Origin: Terriglobia bacterium
Lineage (GTDB): Bacteria > Acidobacteriota > Vicinamibacteria > Vicinamibacterales > CAVVIG01
NCBI GenBank assembly: GCA_020073005.1
Contig: JAIQFX010000007.1
Coordinates: 1-51,711, forward strand
Direction: 5' to 3'
DNA: 51,711 nt
Part shown: one piece after another, positions 34,679 through 41,933 of the stretch
Position numbering within the stretch: the stretch's first letter is position 1
Layout: every line of letters begins with the position of its first letter
Notes under the pieces: model-generated
The model's database searches: none
The model's input: only the letters and a program-made list of their open reading frames with translations
Told to the model about the DNA's origin: nothing
Program-made: the position numbers and the translations under genes

Positions 34679-34904
34679 CGAACAGCCTCACTACAGCATC
34701 GAGCGCGGGCTTTGGTGTGTCTTCACCGAGCGCGCGCTCGGGAACGCGGGCGATGGCGTGGATGATGTCGGCGGTAATCGCTTCGACTGAGCGGCGGTCG
34801 TCTTCGCTGAGGCCGCGAAGTTTCTTGTCGAGCCGTTCGAGTTCGGCGCGCCGGATCGCGTCGAAGCGATGCCGGAGCGCCACGCTTACCGTCGGTCCGC
34901 TCAT
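34671..34904 (-). CDS. Small protein resembling the glutamyl-tRNA reductase dimerisation domain
   Basis: A 77-residue all-helical protein. IRRAELERLDKKLRGLSEDD and RRSVEAITADIIHAIARVP resemble the C-terminal dimerisation helix pair of HemA (glutamyl-tRNA reductase), but the catalytic and NADPH domains are absent. It could be a free-standing helical adapter. No ribosome site is strong; MSGPTVSV is the only reasonable start. Its stop lies in the 51-bp inverted repeat. Confidence 0.6.
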   Translation of the reverse strand: MSGPTVSVALRHRFDAIRRAELERLDKKLRGLSEDDRRSVEAITADIIHAIARVPERALGEDTPKPALDAVVRLFEL

Positions 34905-34921
34905 ACGTCAACCCTCCACGC

Positions 34922-34959
34922 TGACAGTTCCCAGCTCTCAGCTGTCAGCTCTCAGCTGT
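34922..34959. repeat. AGCTGACAGCTGAGAGCTG tandem repeat at a stop codon
   Basis: CTGACAGTTCCCAGCTCTCA then GCTGTCAGCTCTCAGCTG make a self-complementary tandem. It contains the TGA (34954-34952) of the 79-aa gene and fills the space to the next gene. Confidence 0.75.
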
Positions 34960-35191
34960 TCATGCGCCGCCGCAGCAGGCGGAACTCGGTTCCGGCTTCA
35001 GCCTCGCGCGCCAGAGCGCAGATGTCCGTGCACTGCACCGCGTAGTTGAAGCCGAAGTCCTGCTCCGTACTCACTTCTTCCCACTCGTCTTCGAGTCCCA
35101 TGATCGCGTTGGCGGCCGCCGCGATTTGATCGTGCGTCGCCCCGGGAAAGCGCCGAGAGAGCAGCGTTTCGAGCTTTTGTCGGTCGATCAT
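34952..35191 (-). CDS. Small hypothetical protein, sigma-54 promoter upstream
   Basis: A 79-residue acidic helical protein: MIDRQKLETLLSRRFPGATH, AANAIMGLEDEWEEVSTEQD, ending CTDICALAREAEAGTEFRLL. AGGAG lies seven bases before the ATG. No family recognised. The upstream sequence (35298-35313) has a convincing -24/-12 element, so it likely belongs to the same sigma-54 regulon as its neighbours. Confidence 0.75.
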   Translation of the reverse strand: MIDRQKLETLLSRRFPGATHDQIAAAANAIMGLEDEWEEVSTEQDFGFNYAVQCTDICALAREAEAGTEFRLLRRRMNS

Positions 35192-35297
35192 GGTCTCTCT
35201 CCTGCTGCCGGCGTCGCGCGCGCTCGAGGCAGTTGACTTGCGCGGTGTAGCGAGGATTCGGCTCGTCATGATTCGAGTTGCGCTCGACCCCTCAAAA

Positions 35298-35313
35298 AGC
35301 AAAGGACGTACCC
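35298..35313 (-). promoter_or_regulatory. Sigma-54 promoter of the 79-aa gene
   Basis: Minus strand GGGTACGTCCTTTGCT keeps GG-N10-GC and TTGCT. Expected start about 35287, giving a leader of roughly 95 bases; nothing structured was recognised in that leader. Confidence 0.65.
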
Positions 35314-35350
35314 GGATTTTTGCCGGAATCCCGACAACGCGCCCGCCCCG

Positions 35351-35365
35351 CCGCCGCTTCGGCGG
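35351..35365. terminator. Hairpin after the radical SAM gene
   Basis: CCGCCG CTT CGGCGG lies eight bases past the stop of the minus-strand radical SAM gene. No U-run; termination is plausible but unproven. Confidence 0.4.
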
Positions 35366-35372
35366 AGGCGCG

Positions 35373-36581
35373 TCATGCTGCGGGGAACATCCGGCGCCGG
35401 AATACGGGCCCCGCGGCGAGACGGGCAATTCGCCGGTAGGCTTCGTAAGCCCAGAACCCAATCGTCCGCTCGGCAAGGAGCGCCGTTTCGTCCGGATTCA
35501 CGACGAGACTGACCTCGATGTTCGGCGCGGCGCCCACCGGGAGCCAGTGGCGCCGGCACGAGGCATAGACGTGTTCCATCACCGTCCGCATCTCGTGATA
35601 CGGCGGCGTCGGCCAGTCCTCCATGTCCGCGCCGACGGTCGGTCTGAAAATGCACACGGTGGGAAACGCGCCTATGCCGGTGATGCGATCGATGGCTTCG
35701 AGCGTCTTGGCGACCGGCTCGATTCCGGCGATGATCTCGCCCGACACCGCGCCGTACGGCATCCGCCGGACGCAGTGCGCCATGGCCGAAAAATACAGCG
35801 ACTGTCCGTGCACGCGCGCCTTCCCCGGGCAGATGCGCGCGAACCATTCCGGATCCAGCAGCTCGATGCAGAACGACAAGTGATCGACGCCAGCGGCGAT
35901 GAGCGCGTCGTAGCGCGTGAAGTCGCGCTCCGGCGCCAGCTGCACGCCGACCAGGAGCCCCACCTGATTCTTGATGGCTTTCACGTACGGCGTGATGAAC
36001 TCCAGGCCCTTCGATCCCTGGAAGCCGCCGTTGAGGTGGACGAACGTGATGCCCGACTCCTCCTTGGCCGCCCAGCACGTCTCGACGACGTCCTGGATCG
36101 TCTTGACGGAGGCTTCGTTCGGGCCGACGTTCTGCCCCGTCGTGCAGAACTTGCAATTGGCCGGCGGCGAGTAGTTCCAGAACGCGCAGGTCGGGTTCGC
36201 GTAGATCGCGAGATAGGTGCCCTGCAGGACGCCGATGCGATGCATCGGGATCTCACGCGACGTGAGGCGCGCATACCACGTCGGCTCGGGCGGCAGCCGC
36301 ACCGCGTAGCGCGTCGCGTCGCGGTCGTCGACGATTTCGTATCTGTCCGGCCCGCCGGACAGGCGGTACGGCGAGAGCGTCGCGAAGCGCTCGACGACGG
36401 GCGCGTTCACCCAGATTTCGCGCTTCAGCCGCGAACCGGCCGGAATCGCCAGTTCGAGCCCGGACCCGAGGCCCGCTCGCGTCCGCGAAACGCCTCGCGC
36501 GCCGGCCAGGGACACATCGTCCGGCACGCGCAGGCCGTGACAGAACAAATCAATTTCGAGCTCGCAGGCGTTCAGGGGCAT
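35373..36581 (-). CDS. Radical SAM protein with unusual cysteine spacing
   Basis: A 402-residue protein. An N-terminal domain (1-125) is followed by TCAFWNYSPPANCKFCTTG: cysteines 132, 143 and 146 give C-x10-C-x2-C instead of the classical C-x3-C-x2-C, but the TIM-barrel text that follows (FVHLNGGFQGSKGLEFITPY, DHLSFCIELLDPEWF, YGAVSGEIIAGIEPV) is typical of radical SAM enzymes. The reaction is unknown. ATG 36581 lies about nine bases after the predicted start point of a perfect sigma-54 promoter. Divergent from nifJ. Confidence 0.8.
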   Translation of the reverse strand: MPLNACELEIDLFCHGLRVPDDVSLAGARGVSRTRAGLGSGLELAIPAGSRLKREIWVNAPVVERFATLSPYRLSGGPDRYEIVDDRDATRYAVRLPPEPTWYARLTSREIPMHRIGVLQGTYLAIYANPTCAFWNYSPPANCKFCTTGQNVGPNEASVKTIQDVVETCWAAKEESGITFVHLNGGFQGSKGLEFITPYVKAIKNQVGLLVGVQLAPERDFTRYDALIAAGVDHLSFCIELLDPEWFARICPGKARVHGQSLYFSAMAHCVRRMPYGAVSGEIIAGIEPVAKTLEAIDRITGIGAFPTVCIFRPTVGADMEDWPTPPYHEMRTVMEHVYASCRRHWLPVGAAPNIEVSLVVNPDETALLAERTIGFWAYEAYRRIARLAAGPVFRRRMFPAA

Positions 36582-36600
36582 CGACGAAGCTCGATAGGCC

Positions 36601-36616
36601 GCAAGGCCAGTGCCAC
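36601..36616 (-). promoter_or_regulatory. Sigma-54 promoter of radical SAM gene
   Basis: Minus strand TGGCACTGGCCTTGC (36615-36601) matches TGGCAC-N5-TTGC exactly. Expected start about 36590, nine bases before the ATG. Confidence 0.75.
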
Positions 36617-36710
36617 GCCTTTTTCCCGGCATCTGTGAAATCTTGCCCATCCCGCTGCCGGATTCCCGGCAGGAAGCGGACTTTGGGCTGGTTTTCCGCC
36701 TGATCCCAGC

Positions 36711-36748
36711 CAGCACGCCGGTTGCAGTCCCAGCACGCGGGTTGCAGT
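36711..36748 (+). promoter_or_regulatory. Tandem sigma-54-like elements upstream of nifJ
   Basis: CAGCACGCCGGTTGCAGT (36711-36728) and CAGCACGCGGGTTGCAGT (36731-36748) are 20-base direct repeats. Each fits the -24/-12 pattern except that GG is AG. The second would start transcription about 20 bases before the nifJ ATG. They may be weak promoters or activator sites. Confidence 0.5.
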
Positions 36749-36775
36749 AACAGCCAGTCACGGAGGGATGACGGC

Positions 36776-39700
36776 ATGTCAGAGCGGTGGACCACTGTCG
36801 ACGGAAACGATGCTTGCGCGGACATCGCCTATCAACTGAGCGACGTGATCGCGATTTACCCCATCACCCCCTCGTCCGGGATGGCCGAGGCGGCGGATGC
36901 GTGGTCGGCCGCGAAACGTCCGAACCTGTGGGGCGCGGTCCCGACGGTGGTCGAGATGCAGAGCGAAGGCGGCGCCGCGGGCGCCGTCCACGGCGCGCTG
37001 CAGGGCGGCGGGCTGGCGACGACCTTCACGGCGAGCCAGGGCCTGCTGCTGATGATCCCGAACATGTTCAAGATCGCCGGCGAACTCACGCCCGCGGTGT
37101 TTCACGTGACGGCGCGCGCCGTCGCCACGCACGCGCTGTCGATCTTCGGCGACCACAGCGACGTCATGGCGGTCCGCTCGACCGGCTTCGCCATGCTCGC
37201 CTCGTCTTCAGTCCAGGACGCGCAGGACCTGGCGGCGATTGCGCACGCGGCGACGCTCGAGTCGCGCGTGCCGTTCCTGCATTTCTTCGACGGCTTCCGC
37301 ACGTCGCACGAGCTGGCGAAAATCGCCGTGCTCGAAGAGGCGGCGCTGCGCGAGCTGATCGACGGCTCGTGCGTCGATGCGCACCGCGCGCGCGCGCTGA
37401 CGCCGGATCGCCCCGTCGTCCGCGGCACGGCGCAGAACCCCGACGTCTTCTTCCAGAACCGCGAGGCCGTCAATCGCTTCTACGACGTCGCGCCGGGCGT
37501 CGTGCAGCACGTCATGGATCGATTCGCCGCGCTGACGGGACGCGCGCACCGGCTCTTCGAGTACTACGGCGCGCCTGACGCCGAGCGCGTGATCGTGATC
37601 ATGGGATCGGGCGCCGACGCCGTCCGCGCGACGATCGACGCGCTCGGGCCGGGGACGCGCACCGGCGTCGTCAACGTCAGGCTCTATCGCCCGTTCAGCG
37701 TGAAGGATTTCGCCGCCGCGCTGCCGCCCACCGTCCGCAAGATCGCCGTCCTCGACCGGACGAAGGAGCCCGGCGCGATCGGCGAGCCGCTGTATCAGGA
37801 CGTCGTGACCGCGCTGGCCGAGACGGGACGCGCGATCCCGACGATGATCGGCGGCCGCTACGGTCTCGGGTCGAAGGAATTCACGCCGGCGATGGTCAGG
37901 GCGGTTTTCGAAGAGCTCGATCGCCCCTCACCCAAACGTCACTTCACCGTCGGCATCGTCGACGACGTCACGGGGTTGTCGCTGGCGGTGGACGAGACGT
38001 TCCAGGTGGAGCCCGAAGGCTCGGTCCGCGCGCTGTTCTACGGCCTCGGCGCCGACGGCACCGTGGGGGCGAACAAGAACTCGATCAAGATCATCGGCGA
38101 GGAAACCGACAACTTCGCGCAGGGCTACTTCGTGTACGACTCGAAGAAGTCGGGCGCGTCGACGATCTCGCACCTCCGCTTCGGGCCGACGCCGGTGCGC
38201 GCGCCGTACCTGATCGCGCGGGCGTCGTTCATCGGCTGCCATCAGTACAGCTTCCTCGAACGCTACGACGTCCTCGAAGCGGCCGAAACCGGCGGCGTCT
38301 TCCTGCTGAACGCGCCGCACGGTCCCGAGGAGGTCTGGGACGAGCTGCCCTTCGAGATCCAGGATCGGATCGTCGAGAAGAAGCTGCGCTTTTACGTGAT
38401 CGATGCCTACGCCGTCGCGAAAGCGGCGGGCATGGGCACGCGCATCAACACGATCATGCAGACGTGCTTCTTCGCGATCTCGGGCATCCTCCCGCGTGAG
38501 GAAGCGATCGCGCACATCAAGCACGCGATCGAGAAGACCTACAAGAAACGCGGCCCGGCCGTCGTGCAGCGCAACTTCGAGGCGGTCGATGCGACGCTCG
38601 CCCACCTGCATCAGGTGGCCGTGCCAACGTCGCCGACCGCCTCGCGCCACGTTCCCGCGCTCGTCCCGGAGGACGCGCCGGATTTCGTCAAGCGCGTCAC
38701 CGCGGTCATGCTCGCCAACCAGGGCGATCGCCTGCCGGTCAGCGCGTTCCCGATCGACGGCACCTGGCAGACGGGCACGGCGAAATGGGAGAAGCGCAAC
38801 ATCGCGACCGAGATCCCGGTGTGGGATGCGCAGATCTGCATCCAGTGCAACAAGTGCGCGCTCGTCTGCCCGCACGCGGCGATTCGCGTGAAGCTCTACC
38901 CGTCCGACGCGCTCGACGGCGCGCCCGGCACGTTCAAGCACGTGCCGTTCAAGACCGCGGGGACGGGTGTCGCAGCCACGGACGGGCGACACCCGTCCCC
39001 GCACTCCCCGACATACACCGTCCAGGTGGCGCCCGAGGACTGCACGGGCTGCTCGCTGTGCGTGATGATGTGCCCGGTCAAGGACAAGTCGAATCCGCGG
39101 CACAAGGCGATCGACATGACGCCGCAGGCGCCGCTGCGCGACGCCGAGCGCGAGAACTATACGTTCTTCCTCGCGCTGCCGGAGGCCGACCGCGCGCAGA
39201 TCACGCTGGACGTGAAGAACACGCAGTTCCTCGAGCCGCTGTTCGAGTACTCGGGCGCGTGCGCCGGCTGCGGCGAGACGCCGTACATCAAGCTGATGAC
39301 GCAGCTGTTCGGCGATCGCGCCGTCATCGCGAACGCGACCGGCTGCTCGTCGATCTACGGCGGCAACCTGCCGACGACGCCCTACACCACCAATCGGGAC
39401 GGCCGCGGGCCGGCGTGGGCGAACTCGCTCTTCGAAGACAACGCCGAGTTCGGCCTCGGCATGCGCCTGTCGATCGATCAGCACGAAACGCGCGCGAAGG
39501 CCGTCCTGGCGCAGCTCGCGCCTGAACTGCCGGCCGATCTGGTCGACGCGATCCTCTCGTCCGATCAGACCAGCGAAGCGGGAATCAAGGCCCAGCGCGA
39601 CCGCGTGGCCGAAGTGAGACGACGCGTAGGGGCCGACCCACGTGTCGGCCCCTACGATCTCAACGTGCTGGACTACCTCGTCAAGAAGAGCGTGTGGATT

Positions 39701-40384
39701 GTCGGCGGCGACGGCTGGGCGTACGACATCGGCTACGGCGGACTCGATCACGTGCTCGCCAGCGGCGCCAACGTGAACATCCTCGTGCTCGACACCGAGG
39801 TCTACTCCAACACCGGCGGCCAGCAGTCGAAGTCGACGCCGACCGGCGCCGCGGCGAAGTTCGCCGTCGCCGGCAAGAGCGGCGTCAAGAAGGATCTCGG
39901 CCTGATGGCGATGGCCTACGGCCACGTCTACGTCGCGCAGGTGGCGTTCGGCGCCAAGGACGCGCAGACGCTGAAAGCGTTCCTCGAAGCCGAGGCGTAT
40001 CCGGGGCCCGCGCTCATCATCGCCTACAGCCACTGCATCGCGCACGGCTACGACATGGCTTTTGGCCTCGAGCACCAGCGCCTCGCCGCGGACTCGGGCT
40101 ACTGGCCGCTCTACCGCTTCGATCCGCGCCGCGCGGCGTCCGGCGAGCCGGCGCTCGTGATCGATTCGCTCGCGCCGAAGACGGACGTCTCGAAGCTCAT
40201 GGCGATCGAGACCAGGTTCCAGCTGACGGCGCAGCAGGACGAGATCCGGTATGCGGCGCTCGTCGAAACCGCGCGGCAGCAGATCGCCAGGCGCCTCGCC
40301 GCCTATCAGGAGCTCGCGCATCGCGCCGCGTCGAGCCCCGCGCGCGACGCGAACGACGTCCCGCACCCGGTCGGCGCGCACTGA
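36776..40384 (+). CDS. nifJ: Pyruvate:ferredoxin (flavodoxin) oxidoreductase
   Basis: A 1202-residue single-chain enzyme converting pyruvate and CoA to acetyl-CoA and CO2 with reduced ferredoxin. Domains in order: pyrimidine-binding domain (AIYPITPSSGMAEAADAW), domain II, gamma domain (GLGADGTVGANKNSIKIIGE), two 4Fe-4S ferredoxin motifs (C688 CIQCNKCALVCP; C756 CTGCSLCVMMCP) and the TPP domain with C829 CAGCGETPY and GDGWAYDIGYGGLDHVL. ATG 36776 has GGAGGG eight bases upstream. Two palindromic repeats sit in frame at about residues 728-742 and 950-960, adding extra residues between conserved blocks. It is divergent from a sigma-54 radical SAM gene and followed by a DHOD-like gene. Confidence 0.96.
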   Translation: MSERWTTVDGNDACADIAYQLSDVIAIYPITPSSGMAEAADAWSAAKRPNLWGAVPTVVEMQSEGGAAGAVHGALQGGGLATTFTASQGLLLMIPNMFKIAGELTPAVFHVTARAVATHALSIFGDHSDVMAVRSTGFAMLASSSVQDAQDLAAIAHAATLESRVPFLHFFDGFRTSHELAKIAVLEEAALRELIDGSCVDAHRARALTPDRPVVRGTAQNPDVFFQNREAVNRFYDVAPGVVQHVMDRFAALTGRAHRLFEYYGAPDAERVIVIMGSGADAVRATIDALGPGTRTGVVNVRLYRPFSVKDFAAALPPTVRKIAVLDRTKEPGAIGEPLYQDVVTALAETGRAIPTMIGGRYGLGSKEFTPAMVRAVFEELDRPSPKRHFTVGIVDDVTGLSLAVDETFQVEPEGSVRALFYGLGADGTVGANKNSIKIIGEETDNFAQGYFVYDSKKSGASTISHLRFGPTPVRAPYLIARASFIGCHQYSFLERYDVLEAAETGGVFLLNAPHGPEEVWDELPFEIQDRIVEKKLRFYVIDAYAVAKAAGMGTRINTIMQTCFFAISGILPREEAIAHIKHAIEKTYKKRGPAVVQRNFEAVDATLAHLHQVAVPTSPTASRHVPALVPEDAPDFVKRVTAVMLANQGDRLPVSAFPIDGTWQTGTAKWEKRNIATEIPVWDAQICIQCNKCALVCPHAAIRVKLYPSDALDGAPGTFKHVPFKTAGTGVAATDGRHPSPHSPTYTVQVAPEDCTGCSLCVMMCPVKDKSNPRHKAIDMTPQAPLRDAERENYTFFLALPEADRAQITLDVKNTQFLEPLFEYSGACAGCGETPYIKLMTQLFGDRAVIANATGCSSIYGGNLPTTPYTTNRDGRGPAWANSLFEDNAEFGLGMRLSIDQHETRAKAVLAQLAPELPADLVDAILSSDQTSEAGIKAQRDRVAEVRRRVGADPRVGPYDLNVLDYLVKKSVWIVGGDGWAYDIGYGGLDHVLASGANVNILVLDTEVYSNTGGQQSKSTPTGAAAKFAVAGKSGVKKDLGLMAMAYGHVYVAQVAFGAKDAQTLKAFLEAEAYPGPALIIAYSHCIAHGYDMAFGLEHQRLAADSGYWPLYRFDPRRAASGEPALVIDSLAPKTDVSKLMAIETRFQLTAQQDEIRYAALVETARQQIARRLAAYQELAHRAASSPARDANDVPHPVGAH
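38959..39000. repeat. 42-bp palindrome in frame inside nifJ
   Basis: GGGGACGGGTGTCGC (38959-38973) and GCGACACCCGTCCCC (38986-39000) are perfect 15-base arms with a 12-base loop. At 42 bases, exactly 14 codons, it adds residues (GTGVAATDGRHPSP) between KHVPFK and the second ferredoxin motif. The core is shared with the glcE element at 10828-10937. Confidence 0.9.
39625..39656. repeat. 32-bp palindrome in frame inside nifJ
   Basis: CGTAGGGGCCGAC (39625-39637) and GTCGGCCCCTACG (39644-39656) pair perfectly with loop CCACGT. It encodes RVGADPRVGPY in a linker before the KKSVWIVGGDGW block. Confidence 0.88.
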
Positions 40385-40402
40385 GAGCCGCTGAGAGCAA
40401 CG

Positions 40403-41419
40403 ATGAATCTGTCCACACGCTACCTGGGTCTCGACCTTCGCCACCCGTTCATGCCGGGCGCCTCGCCGCTCGTCGACGACATCGACGCGGTGCGCCGTCT
40501 CGAAGACGCCGGCGCGTCCGCCATCGTCATGCACTCGCTCTTCGAGGAGCAGATCGAGCACGAGCGCGAGGGTCTGGCCCATCACCTCGGGGTCCACGCG
40601 AACTCGTCGGCCGAAGCGGCCTCGTACTTCCCGGAGCCGGCGGCGTTCGCGCTCGGGCCCGATCGTTACCTGGAGCAGGTCGCGCGGATCAAAGCGCAGG
40701 TCGGCGTGCCCGTCATCGCCTCGCTCAACGGCACGACGCCCGAAGGCTGGCTCGGGTACGCGCGCCTCATCGAGCAGGCGGGCGCCGACGCGCTCGAGCT
40801 GAACTTCTATCACGTCGCCACCGATCTGCTCGAGGACGGCGCGGCCGTCGAGCGGCGCGTCATCGATATCGTCGCGGTCCTGAAGGAAACGATCGCGATT
40901 CCGCTGGCGGTCAAGCTCTCGCCGTTCTACTCGTCGCTGCCGAACCTGGCGTGGCGGCTCGATCAGCTCGGCGCCGACGGTCTCGTGCTCTTCAATCGCT
41001 TCTACCAGCCGGACATCGACCCCGAGCTGCTCGAGACCGTGCCCGCGCTGCGTCTGTCGACGTCCGCGGAGCTGCACCTGCGGCTGCGCGGGCTGGCGAT
41101 TCTCTCGGGACGTCTCCAGGCGTCGCTCGCGCTGAGCGGCGGCGTGCACGAGCCGGTCGACGCCGTGAAAGCGGTGATGGCCGGCGCGGACGCGGTGCAG
41201 ATCGTCTCGCTGCTGCTCCGCCGCGGCCCCGGGGCCCTCGCGCAGATCGTGCGCGGGTTCGAGGCGTGGGGCGAGGAGCACGAGTACGACTCGGTCTCCC
41301 AGATGCGGGGCAGCATGAGCCTCTCGCGCTGCCCCGATCCGGAGGCCTTCGAACGCGGCAACTACGTGCGGATTCTCCAGTCCTGGCGGCGGACCGAACA
41401 GGCCGCCGCCGGCCACTGA
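40403..41419 (+). CDS. Dihydroorotate dehydrogenase-like flavoprotein
   Basis: A 338-residue FMN TIM barrel: NLSTRYLGLDLRHPFMPGAS, PVIASLNGTTPEGWLGYARL, DALELNFYHVATD, LAVKLSPFYSSL and the phosphate-binding end LSGGVHEPVDAVKAVMAGAD. It differs from true PyrD (no Asn-Lys-Cys orotate triad seen) and belongs to the DHOD-like group commonly found beside nifJ, where it may link to ferredoxin or pyrimidine-like substrates. Starts 18 bases after nifJ, same operon. Confidence 0.85.
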   Translation: MNLSTRYLGLDLRHPFMPGASPLVDDIDAVRRLEDAGASAIVMHSLFEEQIEHEREGLAHHLGVHANSSAEAASYFPEPAAFALGPDRYLEQVARIKAQVGVPVIASLNGTTPEGWLGYARLIEQAGADALELNFYHVATDLLEDGAAVERRVIDIVAVLKETIAIPLAVKLSPFYSSLPNLAWRLDQLGADGLVLFNRFYQPDIDPELLETVPALRLSTSAELHLRLRGLAILSGRLQASLALSGGVHEPVDAVKAVMAGADAVQIVSLLLRRGPGALAQIVRGFEAWGEEHEYDSVSQMRGSMSLSRCPDPEAFERGNYVRILQSWRRTEQAAAGH

Positions 41420-41434
41420 TTGTGGGAGGTCAGT

Positions 41435-41932
41435 ATGATTAAGCTCAATCGCATTCTGGTCGCGACCGATTTCGGCGAGGCCTCCGAAGCGGCGCTCAAT
41501 TACGGCCGCGAGCTGGCCCGGATGTTCTCCGCGCAGCTCGACGTCCTGCACGTCGCCGACAACGTGCTGACCCGCGGGTTCGGCGCCGAAGGCTACGTCG
41601 CCAACTACCCAGAGCTGCAGCGCGACGTCGAGGAGGCGGCGCGGCGGAACCTGGACGCCCTGGTCAGCGACGAGGACCGGAAGATGCTGCGCGCGCGTCC
41701 TATCGTTATTACGTCGAATACGCCCGCGATCGCCATCGTCAGCTACGCGAAGGACGCCGGCGCCGGCCTGATCGTGATGGGCACGCACGGGCGCGGCACG
41801 ATGGCGCACCTGCTGATGGGCAGCGTGGCCGAGCGCGTCGTCCGGACGTCGCCGTGTCCGGTCCTGACCGTGCGGCATCCCGAACACGAGTTCGTGCTGC
41901 CGGATGCGCTCGTCGCCGTCGCCAAAGCCTGA
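41435..41932 (+). CDS. Universal stress protein
   Basis: A 165-residue UspA protein: KLNRILVATDFGEASEAAL at the start and the ATP loop IVMGTHGRGTMAHLLMGSVA with PCPVLTVRHP at the end. ATG 41435 has GGGAGG upstream. It is within the nifJ operon and lies two bases ahead of the acyl-CoA synthetase fusion. Confidence 0.93.
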   Translation: MIKLNRILVATDFGEASEAALNYGRELARMFSAQLDVLHVADNVLTRGFGAEGYVANYPELQRDVEEAARRNLDALVSDEDRKMLRARPIVITSNTPAIAIVSYAKDAGAGLIVMGTHGRGTMAHLLMGSVAERVVRTSPCPVLTVRHPEHEFVLPDALVAVAKA

Positions 41933-41933
41933 G

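Noticed and set aside
36711-36748. CRISPR-like direct repeat
   Set aside because: Only two 20-base units without spacers; better explained as promoter or activator sites.
40403-41419. True dihydroorotate dehydrogenase PyrD
   Set aside because: Fold matches but the orotate-binding and catalytic residues are not evident and the gene sits beside nifJ, not pyrimidine genes.
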